From positions 1,851,283 through 1,915,282 of the forward strand of contig NZ_KK073872.1 in assembly GCF_000585335.1 (NCBI RefSeq): DNA of 64,000 nucleotides, written 5' to 3'. Source of the DNA: Cloacibacillus evryensis DSM 19522 (GTDB lineage Bacteria; Synergistota; Synergistia; Synergistales; Synergistaceae). The position numbers were made by a program, and so were the translations under genes. This document shows, piece after piece, positions 51,020 to 60,132 of this stretch (its first letter is position 1; every line of letters begins with the position of its first letter). The notes below the pieces were generated by a model. That model had not been told where the DNA came from and made no database searches. It saw nothing but the letters and a program-made list of their open reading frames with translations.

Positions 51020-52372
51020 TTAAAGCGCCTCGATCCTCTCCGCGGAAATCTTTTTGAACCATTCGCCGACCTCTTCGGCGTCCTTTTCGTAGCCCTCGCG
51101 GCCCATCAGGCCATAGGTGTATTTCTTGCCCTGTTCGACGCCGGGCTGGTCGAAGGGATCGATGCCCATCATGCGGCCCGTGATCGCCGTCAGGTATTCA
51201 TAGAAGAAGACCAGCGCGCCGAGAGTCTCTTCGTCGAGTTTTTCAAGTTCTATCCAGATCAGCGGATGGCCGGACTTCACGATCGCCGCCGCGGTGCTCT
51301 TCGCCTCAAGGTTCAGCATCGCGCCGATGCCCTGCCCGTCAAGATATTTGAGCGGAGCTAAGGCCTCGTGCTCTATCGCCGGCACGACGGCTTCCGGGCC
51401 GTGGTCTTTGAGGGCTACCAGCGTGAAGAGTTTGTCGTCGGGACCCTCTGTGTAAAGCTGCACCTGCGAGTGCTGGTCGATCGCGCCGAGCGCGCGCACC
51501 GGCGTCGTGCCGAGCCCATTTTTGCCGAGGCTCTCGGCCCACAGCTGCGCGTACCACTCCGCAAAGTAGGCCATTTTGCTTGAATAGGGCATCAGGACGG
51601 ACATCGGGCGATTCTCCCTCTCATGCAGCAGGTGGATGGCGGCTAACTTGAGGGCGGGGTTATCATCGAAAGAACGTTCCTCCGTGAGGAACTTTTTCAT
51701 CGCGGCGGCTCCCGCAAGCAGCGCCGGCGCGTCGATGCCGAGAGCGGCGGCGGTGACGAGCCCAGCCGGGCAAAGCACGGAATAACGGCCGCCGACCGAG
51801 GCGGGAAGCTCCATCACACGGCACCGCGAGCCGCCCGCGAAGGCGCGGAAGATGCCCCTCTCCGGGTCCGTTATTACAAGGATGTCGGCGTCGCTTTGTC
51901 CGTTTTTCAGCAGCCGGTCGCGGTACCAGAGGAACTGCGTCATCGTCTCCGCGGTGGCGCCCGATTTGCTGACGCCGACGAGCGCCGTGCGGCCGCTTTT
52001 TACGCGTTCCCAGATCGAAAGAGTTTTGTCTGGATCGGGATTGTCCGCAAGATAGAACTTCGGCTTCCGCGCGCTCTCGTTGTAAAAACCGTCCAGGAGC
52101 GCCTGGTTCAGCATCAGGTTCCCCAACGCGGAGCCGCCTATGCCGACCTGTATCACGCTGTCATAACCGGCAAGCCAGCGGGCCGTCGACTCTATATCCT
52201 CAACGGGAGAGTCCGGCAGCGTCATCCAGCCATGTCCCGCCGTGCCGGACGGGGTCTCCGCGAGCCAGCGCTGCGCCGCAAGCGCCGCCGCGCCGAAATC
52301 ATCCTTCAGCTTCGCAAATGTCGTTGTGCTCCTGCCCAATGATGCGCCAAATGAAAATGAAATTTTTTTCAT
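51020..52372 (-). CDS. pgi: Glucose-6-phosphate isomerase
   Basis: A 450-residue isomerase interconverting glucose 6-phosphate and fructose 6-phosphate. The sugar-phosphate-binding segment is ALVGVSKSGATAETMTQFLW, and QVGIGGSALGNLMLNQAL and the C-terminal GVEQGKKYTYGLMGR are family signatures. Length is typical of the short bacterial type. Start ATG 52372 has only a weak GGAAGG site. It stands alone, ending at a bidirectional terminator. Confidence 0.95.
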   Translation of the reverse strand: MKKISFSFGASLGRSTTTFAKLKDDFGAAALAAQRWLAETPSGTAGHGWMTLPDSPVEDIESTARWLAGYDSVIQVGIGGSALGNLMLNQALLDGFYNESARKPKFYLADNPDPDKTLSIWERVKSGRTALVGVSKSGATAETMTQFLWYRDRLLKNGQSDADILVITDPERGIFRAFAGGSRCRVMELPASVGGRYSVLCPAGLVTAAALGIDAPALLAGAAAMKKFLTEERSFDDNPALKLAAIHLLHERENRPMSVLMPYSSKMAYFAEWYAQLWAESLGKNGLGTTPVRALGAIDQHSQVQLYTEGPDDKLFTLVALKDHGPEAVVPAIEHEALAPLKYLDGQGIGAMLNLEAKSTAAAIVKSGHPLIWIELEKLDEETLGALVFFYEYLTAITGRMMGIDPFDQPGVEQGKKYTYGLMGREGYEKDAEEVGEWFKKISAERIEAL

Positions 52373-52511
52373 CCAAAAACACCGGCCTTCCGCTTAGATA
52401 TGAACAAAAAAATAATGACAACAGGGCTTTAGCCTGCTGCCATTATGATATACCAATTCTCTATTTTTTTCACTCGCCGGAGGCTCTCAAAAGTGTAAAG
52501 GCAAGCGGTTT

Positions 52512-52757
52512 TTAGGAGATCAGGTTGTTTTCCTTGAGGACGGCTTCAAGCTCACTTGGATTGTAGCCGACGACGAACTTGTCGCCGACGGTGGTGACGG
52601 GAACGCCCATCTGCTTCGTCTTTTTCACAAGCTCCATTGCGGCCGCCCTGTCCGTGGAAACGTTGACCGGCGTATATTTCACGCCGAGCTTATCAAGGTA
52701 TTCCTTTACTTTTGTGCACCAGGGGCATGTATCTGTCGAATAAACTTTAACTTCCAT
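52512..52757 (-). CDS. Glutaredoxin-family protein
   Basis: An 81-residue thioredoxin-fold protein with the CPWC active site at ~residues 11-14, a cis-Pro in MGVPVTTVGDK, and the GYNPSELEAVL segment of NrdH/glutaredoxin-like proteins. It probably reduces small-molecule or protein disulfides. Start ATG 52757 has AAGGAG 8 nt upstream; a start nine bases earlier is inside the spacer and less likely. Confidence 0.9.
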   Translation of the reverse strand: MEVKVYSTDTCPWCTKVKEYLDKLGVKYTPVNVSTDRAAAMELVKKTKQMGVPVTTVGDKFVVGYNPSELEAVLKENNLIS

Positions 52758-53036
52758 AAAAGTCACTCCTTAACGTTATTTTAAAATTGTTTCACTTACG
52801 CTATTATACCTCATAACTCCATAATATTCCCTCGCATAAAAGGCAGATATTTTTCCGGTAAAAACCGCCTCCGCCGCGTCCGTACCAATCCGTAAAAAAT
52901 TCTTTTACGGTTGGTTTATCCTTTTATGCTTGGGCACATTGCATTATTTACGAAATTGCGCTAAATTTATACGCAGTTTGCGTAAATCGGGTTATGAAGC
53001 ATCGATTGCTCTTTACATTCTTAGAGGAGGTACATC

Positions 53037-53882
53037 ATGTTCAAAATCGTATCAAAGCAAAAGCTTGCGCCGAAAGAATTCGACATCTGGGTCGAAGCTC
53101 CGCGCATCGCCGACCACGCGAAGGCGGGACAATTCGTCGTACTGCGCGTCAATGACAATGGAGAGAGAATACCGCTCACCATCGCCGATTATGACACCGA
53201 AAAGGGGCTTATCCGCCTCATCTTCCAGGTCGTCGGCAAGACGACCGCGGCGATGTCGGGCCTCAATGTCGGCGACTGCATCCAGGACATCTCCGGCCCT
53301 CTCGGCTCGCCGAGCGAGATCGAGAACTACGGCACGGTCCTCATGGTCGGAGGCGGCGTAGGCATCGCGGCCCTCTACCCCATCATCAAAGCCCTCAAGC
53401 TCGCCGGCAACAAAGTCATCACCATCCTCGGCGGACGCACCTCGGACCTCGTCATCATGAAAGACGAATGCCGTAAGTATTCCGACGAACTCATCATCAC
53501 CACCGACGACGGCTCCGAAGGCATGAAGGGCGTCGTCACCGAAGCGATGAAGATGGTGGTCGAGCGCGGCGACAAGATCGACCGTTCATGGTGCATCGGC
53601 CCCTCGATCATGATGAAATTCGGCACCAAGGCCGCGAAAGAACTCGGCCTGCCGATATGGGTGTCGCTCAACCCCCTGATGGTCGACGGCACAGGCATGT
53701 GCGGCTGCTGCCGCGTAACGGTCGACGGCAAAATATTCTTCGCCTGCGTCGACGGTCCTGAATTTGATGGGCACAAGGTCAACTGGGACGAGTTCATGAG
53801 CCGCCTCCGTCAGTATAAAGATGAAGAAAAAATCTCAATGGAAAAATATGAAGCAGAAGTAGGTGAACCGACATGGCTGTAA
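53037..53882 (+). CDS. nfnA: Ferredoxin-NADP reductase subunit alpha (NfnA-type)
   Basis: A 281-residue FAD/NAD- and 2Fe-2S-binding subunit like dihydroorotate dehydrogenase electron-transfer subunit PyrK. Flavin motif RIPLTIADYD (~40-49), nucleotide fold LMVGGGVGIAALYPI (~103), and the C-terminal iron-sulfur Cys set (GTGMCGCCRV...FACVDGPEF). With NfnB it couples NADH, ferredoxin and NADPH by electron bifurcation. Start ATG 53037 has AGGAGG 6 nt upstream. A short inverted repeat TACGCA-GTT-TGCGTA (52970-52984) in the upstream spacer may be regulatory. Confidence 0.9.
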   Translation: MFKIVSKQKLAPKEFDIWVEAPRIADHAKAGQFVVLRVNDNGERIPLTIADYDTEKGLIRLIFQVVGKTTAAMSGLNVGDCIQDISGPLGSPSEIENYGTVLMVGGGVGIAALYPIIKALKLAGNKVITILGGRTSDLVIMKDECRKYSDELIITTDDGSEGMKGVVTEAMKMVVERGDKIDRSWCIGPSIMMKFGTKAAKELGLPIWVSLNPLMVDGTGMCGCCRVTVDGKIFFACVDGPEFDGHKVNWDEFMSRLRQYKDEEKISMEKYEAEVGEPTWL

Positions 53883-55285
53883 CATTCTCAAAGTGGAAGA
53901 CCCCCATCAAAGAGCAGGACGCCGAAGTACGCAAAGGCAACTTCGGCGAAGTCTGCCTCGGCTACTCCCTCGAAGAGGGACAGATAGAGGCGGGACGCTG
54001 CCTGCAGTGCAAGACGAAGCCCTGCGTCGCCGGCTGCCCTGTCAAGATAGACATCCCCGCCTTCATCAAATGCGTCAAAGAGGGCGACATGGCCGGAGCC
54101 GCCGAAGTAATGGACAAATACACCAACCTCCCCGCCGTCTGCGGCCGCGTATGCCCGCAGGAGTCACAATGCGAAGGCCTCTGCACAGTCGGCAAAATGA
54201 AAGACTTTGAGCCCGTCGCGATCGGCAAACTCGAACGCCTCGTCGCCGACTGGAAATACGCGCAGGAAAACATGCAGAGCAAAGTTTACGAAGGCGAAAA
54301 GAAAGGCAAAGTCGCGGTAGTCGGCTCCGGCCCCTCGAGCCTCACAGTCGCGGGCGACCTTGCGAAAATGGGTTACGAAGTGAAGATCTTCGAGGCCCTC
54401 CACGCGGCAGGCGGCGTCCTCATCTACGGCATCCCTGAATTCCGACTCCCCAAAAAGATCGTCAAAATGGAGATCGAGGCGATGCAGAAACTCGGCGTAG
54501 ACATCGAATGCAACGTAGTCGTCGGCAAGACGATCACCATGCAGGAGATCATGGAAGAATACGACGCCTGCTACATAGCGGTCGGCGCGGGAGCCCCGCA
54601 CTTCCAGGGAGTGCCCGGCACGACGCTCAACGGCGTCTACTCCGCCTCCGAATACCTCACGAGGATCAACCTCATGCACGGTTATGAATTCCCGAAATTC
54701 GACACCCCCGCGAAAAAGGCGAAAAAAGTCGTAGTCATCGGCGGCGGCAACGTCGCGATGGACGCCGCGCGTTCCGCGAAACGCTTGGGAGCCGAAGAAG
54801 TGACGGTAGCCTACCGCCGTTCGCTCGCCGAACTTCCCGCTCGTATCGAAGAATACCACCACGCCGTTGAAGAAGGCATCATCTTCAACTGGCTGACGAA
54901 CCCGACCGAATACGTAGACGACGGCAGCGGGCAGCTCAAAGGCGTCAAATGCATCAAAATGGAACTCGGCGAACCCGACGCCTCCGGCAGACGCCGTCCC
55001 GTCCCCGTGGAAGGCAGTGAATTCTTCATCGAGGCGGACTGCGCGATCGAAGCCATCGGACAGGGCTCTAACAAAGTGCTGCTCTCCACCTTCCCCGAAA
55101 TGAAACTCAACAAATGGGGTTACATAGAAGCCGACGAAAAGACCGGAGCGACCTCCGTCCCCGGAGTATTCGCTGGCGGAGACATCGTCACCGGAGCGGC
55201 CACCGTCATCCTCGCGATGGGCGCCGGCAAGGACGCCGCCGTCGCCATCGATAAGTACATCACGGAGAAGAAAGCCGCGAAGTAA
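53873..55285 (+). CDS. nfnB: NADPH-dependent glutamate synthase-like subunit NfnB (GltD family)
   Basis: A 470-residue flavoprotein: N-terminal 4Fe-4S region (CLQCKTKPCVAGCPV and CGRVCPQESQCEGLC), FAD fold VVGSGPSSLTVAGDLA and NAD(P) fold VIGGGNVAMDAARSAKR, with the closing GGDIVTGAATVILAMGAGK. It overlaps nfnA by 10 bp, the usual NfnAB pairing; often mis-named glutamate synthase small subunit (GltA), but no large synthase subunit is nearby. Start ATG 53873. Confidence 0.92.
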   Translation: MAVTFSKWKTPIKEQDAEVRKGNFGEVCLGYSLEEGQIEAGRCLQCKTKPCVAGCPVKIDIPAFIKCVKEGDMAGAAEVMDKYTNLPAVCGRVCPQESQCEGLCTVGKMKDFEPVAIGKLERLVADWKYAQENMQSKVYEGEKKGKVAVVGSGPSSLTVAGDLAKMGYEVKIFEALHAAGGVLIYGIPEFRLPKKIVKMEIEAMQKLGVDIECNVVVGKTITMQEIMEEYDACYIAVGAGAPHFQGVPGTTLNGVYSASEYLTRINLMHGYEFPKFDTPAKKAKKVVVIGGGNVAMDAARSAKRLGAEEVTVAYRRSLAELPARIEEYHHAVEEGIIFNWLTNPTEYVDDGSGQLKGVKCIKMELGEPDASGRRRPVPVEGSEFFIEADCAIEAIGQGSNKVLLSTFPEMKLNKWGYIEADEKTGATSVPGVFAGGDIVTGAATVILAMGAGKDAAVAIDKYITEKKAAK

Positions 55286-55332
55286 TAAAATCGGCGTTTA
55301 TAAAAATCGGCGCGAATAAGCACCGTATGCGT

Positions 55333-55402
55333 CATAAGCCGGCCCCTGAGTGTCCTCGCCGTATGGAGAATACGGCTCCGGTACTCAGAGGCCGGCTTAT
55401 TT
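55333..55402 (+). terminator. Large nested hairpin after nfnB
   Basis: ATAAGCCGGCC...CTGAGT pairs with ACTCAG...GGCCGGCTTAT over about 17 bp with one mismatch, enclosing a second small hairpin CCGTAT/ATACGG. T-rich sequence follows only loosely. It separates nfnB from the convergent VIT1-type gene. Confidence 0.65.
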
Positions 55403-55500
55403 AGCCTACGGCACTTCTTCGCGTCGATTTTTTGTTATTATGCAAAACTGCTATCGTTGATTTCCCTTGGGAGAGGGGAAAGATAAACTGCGATTTACCG

Positions 55501-56364
55501 TTACATGGAGATCCCCAGCAGCCTCTGCGCCCCCCAGCCGATGAGGAAGGAGAGCCCGGCGACGCCGAAGCTGATGCAGATCATCTCTCTAAAGGCGGGC
55601 GTGAAGGGCTCCTTGCGCACCACCGAAACATAGAAGGTGAACAGCATGATGACGATGGCGGCGTTGAGAAGGCATCCGGCGAGCGCGAACAGCGGGGAGC
55701 CGATAAAAGCATAGGGCACGAGCAGCATACAGACGGCAAACATGTAGGCGATGCCAGTATAGACGGCGGCCTTCAGCGGATGATGTTCCCCGGGGTCGTT
55801 CTTCTTCGCCAGATACTCGGAGGCCGCCATTGAAAGCGTCGCGGCGCTTCCCGTGATAAATCCCGCCATGCAGATGACCGCGGTATTGCCAAGCGCGAAG
55901 GTGAAACCGGCAAGCGCTCCCGTCAGTTCGACAAGCGCGTCGTTGATGCCGAGCACCATCGAGCTGATATACTTGAGCCGTTCATCGTCGACCATCGCGA
56001 TAAGCTCGCGTTCGTGTTCCTCCTCCTCTTTGTATATATCAAGAGCCTCGGGCACATCTTCCGCGATCCGCGCATACTCCACCTGCGCCGCCTCTTCTCC
56101 TGCCTCCATTAAGTTGATGACAAAGGTCAGGCCGAAAAGCAGCCCGCAGATACGGTAGAACAATATCTTAAATACGCCGGGCTTCGGCGTGCATCCCGTA
56201 TAACGGCTCCAGATATCGGCGTGTTTTCCCTCTTCGGCCGATATCTTCGCCAGCACACGAGCGTTGTCTCCCTTGGCGCGGCGCGCCATATGCGCGTAAA
56301 TGACATGTTCCGTAACTTCGTTGAGCTGCATGGTCCTGATCGCTTCAAGCACATCTTTGTTCAT
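55501..56364 (-). CDS. Ferritin-like/VIT1 iron-transport fusion protein
   Basis: A 287-residue protein. Residues ~1-130 are a rubrerythrin/ferritin-like helical domain with metal-ligand Glu/His residues (NEVTEHVIYAHMARR, EEGKHADIW, EEEHERELI); the rest is a VIT1/CCC1 membrane domain of about five helices (GINDALVELTGALAGFTFAL). Fusions of this sort (MbfA-type) export or sequester Fe2+/Mn2+. It ends at the nested hairpin. Start ATG 56364; the upstream ribosome site is weak. Confidence 0.88.
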   Translation of the reverse strand: MNKDVLEAIRTMQLNEVTEHVIYAHMARRAKGDNARVLAKISAEEGKHADIWSRYTGCTPKPGVFKILFYRICGLLFGLTFVINLMEAGEEAAQVEYARIAEDVPEALDIYKEEEEHERELIAMVDDERLKYISSMVLGINDALVELTGALAGFTFALGNTAVICMAGFITGSAATLSMAASEYLAKKNDPGEHHPLKAAVYTGIAYMFAVCMLLVPYAFIGSPLFALAGCLLNAAIVIMLFTFYVSVVRKEPFTPAFREMICISFGVAGLSFLIGWGAQRLLGISM

Positions 56365-56475
56365 AATAAAGACACCGCCATATCATATTTTTAACAGATC
56401 CTTAACTGCGGGCTATTGACCTCATCCGGGATGTCTCCCTATAATGCGGCAGTCACATCTTAAGGAGGATCTCTA

Positions 56476-56836
56476 GTGGGTAAATATGCCGTTCTTATCT
56501 GCGCCCTCTATTATATAGCGGCCTTGCTCCTTTCATCATGTTTCTTTCGGATTTTATCTAAAGGTATGAAGAACTATTGCCTAGCCAATGCGTCCTATCA
56601 CTGCCTTTATATCGGATATAAGCAAAGCCTCGGGCAAGGCAAAGGCGCTGCTAAAAGCGATATCCAGAGCCGAAGGGGTCACGGCACGTATCGAGATCGC
56701 GCTTTACCCAAATGACGGGGGAACCTTTGAAGAGTTGTACGATAACGCCGATGTCGCCATGTACAGGGCAAAGGCTAGAGGTGGGAACTGTTATGAGTTT
56801 CATCGCGGAGCAGAAAATTGGTCAGGCTCACATTAG
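56476..56836 (+). pseudogene. Decayed diguanylate cyclase (GGDEF) gene
   Basis: Two overlapping frames together resemble a broken signalling gene. The first, from GTG 56476 with AAGGAGG 8 nt upstream, gives a membrane segment (YAVLICALYYIAALLLSS). The second (56588-56836) encodes the tail of a GGDEF domain: IALYPNDGGTFEELYDNADVAMYRAKARGGN. The GGDEF motif itself and most of the domain are missing, so the gene has lost an internal part and shifted frame. The tail overlaps the end of the MBL hydrolase gene on the other strand. Confidence 0.65.
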
Positions 56837-57750
56837 ACGCCGGCGCTCCTCTCTCTTTCTATCCAGCCCAGATACCCCTTCGCCGACTGGCCGATGAAGA
56901 ATTCTTCTCTTTTTCCGGCCATCTCAGGCATTTTTTCTAGTTTTGCCAACATTGGGTCTTGCGCTTTCAGGGCGCTGACCGCCGCTTCCGGAGATGCTTT
57001 CTCGGGAAGCGAGGATAGTATCTCAAGCCATAGCGCCATCTGATTTCTCGCCGCCTCGAAGACCGCGCGCGCATCCTTCAGGTATCCGGAGTGAGGGAAG
57101 CAGACGAGGTCGATATCTTGCAGGGATAGCAGTTTATTCAGCGAAGCCATGGCGGTGTCGTAAAAGAATTTATGCGGCGTCGCCGGGCGCATAAAGCAGC
57201 CGCCGTCATCAAGGCGGAACCAGCAGCCCGCGGCCTCCCCCGCGAAGAGTATCCTGAAGCCGTCAAGCTCGTAGATGTATGAGCTGTGGTGCGGCGCGTG
57301 TCCCGGCGTATCGATCACGGAAAGGCCGGCGATGCCGCCTTCGATGAGGTTTTCCGCCGGAAGCGGCAGAGGCGTCCCGTATACGTCGCAGAGGCTGCCA
57401 AGGCTCGTCCGGCTGCCAGCTATCAGCTTTGATGGGTCCACAAGGTGCTGACGCCCCTTTTCGGGAGCCAGCACCTTCGTCTCGGGGTGGCAGGCGATAA
57501 ATTGTCCCGCGCCGCCGGAATGGTCCAAATGTATGTGGGTATATATCAGGAAGTCGATCTTATTTTTCCCATGCGCCTCAAGCTGCCGCAGAAGCTCGGG
57601 AACGGCGGAGGCAGGTCCCGTCTCCACAAGGATCGTCTGCCCCCGAACGGCGTCATCGATGAGCCAGCCGTCGAGGAAGGATTCAAAACCTCCGCGCGGT
57701 ATCGGCAGGTTTATTCTGTAAAAGTTTGGAAATATTTCATTCATCGCCAT
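56833..57750 (-). CDS. MBL-fold metallo-hydrolase
   Basis: A 305-residue metallo-beta-lactamase-fold protein with the metal motif YTHIHLDHSGG (~residues 70-80), a further His in DTPGHAPHHSSYIY and Asp/His in the C-terminal half. The long helical C-terminus is as in glyoxalase II-like and related thioester hydrolases. Start ATG 57750 has GGGAG 9 nt upstream. It follows the ABC ATPase gene by 15 bp, so it is probably co-transcribed with the transporter. Substrate unknown. Confidence 0.85.
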   Translation of the reverse strand: MAMNEIFPNFYRINLPIPRGGFESFLDGWLIDDAVRGQTILVETGPASAVPELLRQLEAHGKNKIDFLIYTHIHLDHSGGAGQFIACHPETKVLAPEKGRQHLVDPSKLIAGSRTSLGSLCDVYGTPLPLPAENLIEGGIAGLSVIDTPGHAPHHSSYIYELDGFRILFAGEAAGCWFRLDDGGCFMRPATPHKFFYDTAMASLNKLLSLQDIDLVCFPHSGYLKDARAVFEAARNQMALWLEILSSLPEKASPEAAVSALKAQDPMLAKLEKMPEMAGKREEFFIGQSAKGYLGWIERERSAGV

Positions 57751-57765
57751 TTGCGCACACTCCCT

Positions 57766-58512
57766 TTATTCACCTTCGCCGATGGCCTCCAGCACCTCGT
57801 CTATGAGGCTCTGGAAGGCCGGCGAGCTCCTCGGCCGCGGGTACGGCAGGCCGACTGCAAGCTCGCGCTCCACGCCGCCTTCCCTAAGGACGATGACCCG
57901 CGTCCCCAGCCGCAGCGCTTCGCCGACGTCATGCGTCACCATTATAAAACTCTTTTTTTCTTCAAGGTAGAGGCGTATCAGTTCGCGCTGCATCAGGCGG
58001 CGGGTGAAATAATCCAGCGCCCCCAGCGGCTCGTCGAGCAGTATCAGCGGCGGGTTTTTGATAAGCGCGCGTCCAAGCGCGACACGCTGGGCCATGCCGC
58101 CGGACAGCTGGGTTGGGAGCGCGCCCTCGTAACCCTTCAATCCCACCGTCTCGATCATGCGAAGCGCCGCGCGCCGCAGTTCCTCCCCGCGTTCGCGCGG
58201 CGGACAGGCAAAGATTATATTGTCAAGCGCCGACAGCCACGGCATGAGCCGCGCCTCCTGAAAGACCATCCCCGCCGGCAGCGGGTTCTCCTCCGAGCAT
58301 TCTCTGCCGCGAAAGCGCACGACGCCGGCAGTGGGCTGCTCAAGAGAGGCCAGTATGCGCAGCAGGGTGGTCTTGCCCGAACCGCTCCTGCCGACGACGG
58401 TGACGAATTCGTTCTCCCCTATCTCCAGGGAGACGCCGCGCAGAGCCTCTATCCGCCGCCCCTCTATGTCGTAGCTTTTTAAGACGCTGTCGACCGTAAG
58501 GAAGGACATCAT
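57766..58512 (-). CDS. ABC importer ATPase (nitrate/sulfonate/taurine/ThiZ type)
   Basis: A 248-residue ABC ATPase: Walker A GRSGSGKTTLL (~residues 39-49), Q-loop region VFQEARLMPW, signature LSGGMAQRVALGRAL and Walker B LILLDEPLGALD are intact. The SsuB/TauB family is clear; the transported compound is not. It overlaps the permease gene by 4 bp. No periplasmic binding protein gene is adjacent. Confidence 0.9.
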   Translation of the reverse strand: MMSFLTVDSVLKSYDIEGRRIEALRGVSLEIGENEFVTVVGRSGSGKTTLLRILASLEQPTAGVVRFRGRECSEENPLPAGMVFQEARLMPWLSALDNIIFACPPRERGEELRRAALRMIETVGLKGYEGALPTQLSGGMAQRVALGRALIKNPPLILLDEPLGALDYFTRRLMQRELIRLYLEEKKSFIMVTHDVGEALRLGTRVIVLREGGVERELAVGLPYPRPRSSPAFQSLIDEVLEAIGEGE

Positions 58513-59264
58513 CCCGCACCCTTCAGCGCCCTTGAGAGAAGCACGAAGCCCCAGTCCAGCGCCGCGCCGAGCGCGCCGATCACAAAGATCCCCATCAGCA
58601 CGACATCGGAGCGCGAGAGCTGTTCGGCGTCAAGTATCATATAGCCGAGCCCGGAAGAGGCGGCTACGAGCTCCGCCGCCACAAGCGAGCGCCAACTGTA
58701 GCCCAGTCCGAGCTGCAGCCCCGTGAGGATCGACGGCAGGGCCGCCGGCAGTATCACATGGCGGTAGCGCTCCCAACGGTTGTAGCCGAAGACCCGCGCG
58801 ACCTCGACGAGCTTCGCGTCGCAGCCCCTGATACCTTGCAGCGCGTTGAGAAAGACGGGAAAGAAGGTGGCGAGGATGATGAGGATTATCTTGGGGCTCT
58901 CCCCGATGCCGAACCAGAGGATGAGCATCGGGATCACCGCCATCGGCGGAATATGGCGCAGAAATTCCAGCGTGGGGTCCAGCTGCGCGAGCAGCGGCGG
59001 GAAAGAGCTGCATAAGAGCGCGAGCAAAAGTGCAAGAAGGGCGGAGAGGCCGAAACCCACGGCGATGCGGCTGAGGCTGGCCCATGTATTTTCCTGTAGG
59101 GTCCCGTCTGCAAGCGACGAGACGAAAGCGCGCCACACCGCTCCGGGCGACGGCAGCAGAAAGGTATTCCACCAGCCCGCCGCGGCCCCGTACCACCAGA
59201 AGAAAAGGACGAAGAGGGGGAGCAAAGCTCCGCTTTTCAATATTTTTATCGCAAAGTCTCTCAT
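58509..59264 (-). CDS. ABC importer permease (SsuC/TauC/ThiX type)
   Basis: A 251-residue permease with six hydrophobic segments and the cytoplasmic EAA loop RGCDAKLVEVARVFGYNRWERYRHVILPAALPSILTG. Paired with the ATPase encoded just downstream. The binding protein that would normally accompany it is not next to it. Start ATG 59264; no strong ribosome site. Confidence 0.9.
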   Translation of the reverse strand: MRDFAIKILKSGALLPLFVLFFWWYGAAAGWWNTFLLPSPGAVWRAFVSSLADGTLQENTWASLSRIAVGFGLSALLALLLALLCSSFPPLLAQLDPTLEFLRHIPPMAVIPMLILWFGIGESPKIILIILATFFPVFLNALQGIRGCDAKLVEVARVFGYNRWERYRHVILPAALPSILTGLQLGLGYSWRSLVAAELVAASSGLGYMILDAEQLSRSDVVLMGIFVIGALGAALDWGFVLLSRALKGAG

Positions 59265-59377
59265 CTCATATATAAAATCCCATCGACAAATTTCAGCTAG
59301 TATTGTACCTCCAAAAGCGCGAAAGACACTATAATATTACCGGGTGAAAAATATTATATGATAAGGAAGTGCATAGA

Positions 59378-59938
59378 TTGAGCAAGGTGACATGGAAAGC
59401 GGGGACAATGCTCTATCCACTGCCGCCGGTGATGGTCTCCTGCGGCACGATGGAAAAATCGAATATCATTACGGTGGCCTGGACCGGAACAGTGAATTCC
59501 GAGCCGCCGATGACCTACGTCTCCGTGCGCCCGGAACGCTATTCCTACGGCCTGATAAAGGAGACGGGAGAGTTCGTCATCAACCTCACCACCGACCGGC
59601 TGGTATGGAACGCCGATTTCTGCGGCGTGAAATCCGGACGCGACGTCGATAAATTCGCTCTGCCCGGCCTTACGGCGATCGCGGCGAGCGAGGTGAGCGC
59701 CCCGATGATAGAGGAGAGCCCCGTCAATATCGAATGCCGAGTCGAAAGAAGCATGTTGTTGGGGAGCCACGAAATGTTCCTCGCGAAGATAATCGCCGTC
59801 AACGTCAGCGAAAAGCTGCTCGACGCAAAGGGCGTGCTGCACCTCGAAAAAGCGGGGCTGGCGGCGACGGCGCACGGCAAATACTTCACGCTCGGCCGCC
59901 AGGTGGGAAGCTTCGGATATTCGGTAAAAAAGAGATAA
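59378..59938 (+). CDS. Flavin reductase family (flavoredoxin-like) protein
   Basis: A 186-residue FMN-binding split-barrel protein: PVMVSCGTMEKSNIITVAWTG (residues ~16-36), then PPMTYVSVRPERYSY and FVINLTTDRLVWNADFCG are the family's flavin-binding segments. It probably transfers electrons through FMN. Start TTG 59378 is favoured because AAGGAAG lies 8 nt upstream; a GTG at 59369 overlaps that site. It is followed 13 bp on by a small zinc-ribbon gene. Confidence 0.88.
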   Translation: MSKVTWKAGTMLYPLPPVMVSCGTMEKSNIITVAWTGTVNSEPPMTYVSVRPERYSYGLIKETGEFVINLTTDRLVWNADFCGVKSGRDVDKFALPGLTAIAASEVSAPMIEESPVNIECRVERSMLLGSHEMFLAKIIAVNVSEKLLDAKGVLHLEKAGLAATAHGKYFTLGRQVGSFGYSVKKR

Positions 59939-59951
59939 AGGAGAACCTGCA

Positions 59952-60098
59952 ATGCTTAGATGCGAAATATGCCAGAAACCATTAAAGGAATGCTGCGACC
60001 TCTTCCACGAGGCTGAGGACGAGAACGGAAACAGCGTCGTGATCTGCTACGAATGCGCCGAAGAGCATAAGATCCCCTTCGAGGACGACAACAGTTAG
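59952..60098 (+). CDS. Small zinc-ribbon-like protein
   Basis: A 48-residue protein not normally called because of its size. Two Cys pairs, CEIC near residues 4-7 and CYEC near 32-35, with CC at 14-15, make a probable zinc site; the tail is acidic. AAAGGAG lies about 8 nt upstream of ATG 59952, and it directly follows the flavin reductase gene, so it is likely expressed with it. A terminator follows. Function unknown. Confidence 0.65.
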   Translation: MLRCEICQKPLKECCDLFHEAEDENGNSVVICYECAEEHKIPFEDDNS

Positions 60099-60132
60099 TT
60101 AAACGGGATTTACGTCAATACGGGAAAGATAC

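Noticed and set aside
52921-52950. Sigma-54-like site (GGGCAC...TTGC) before nfnA
   Set aside because: The GG and GC elements are 6 bp apart, not the required 10.
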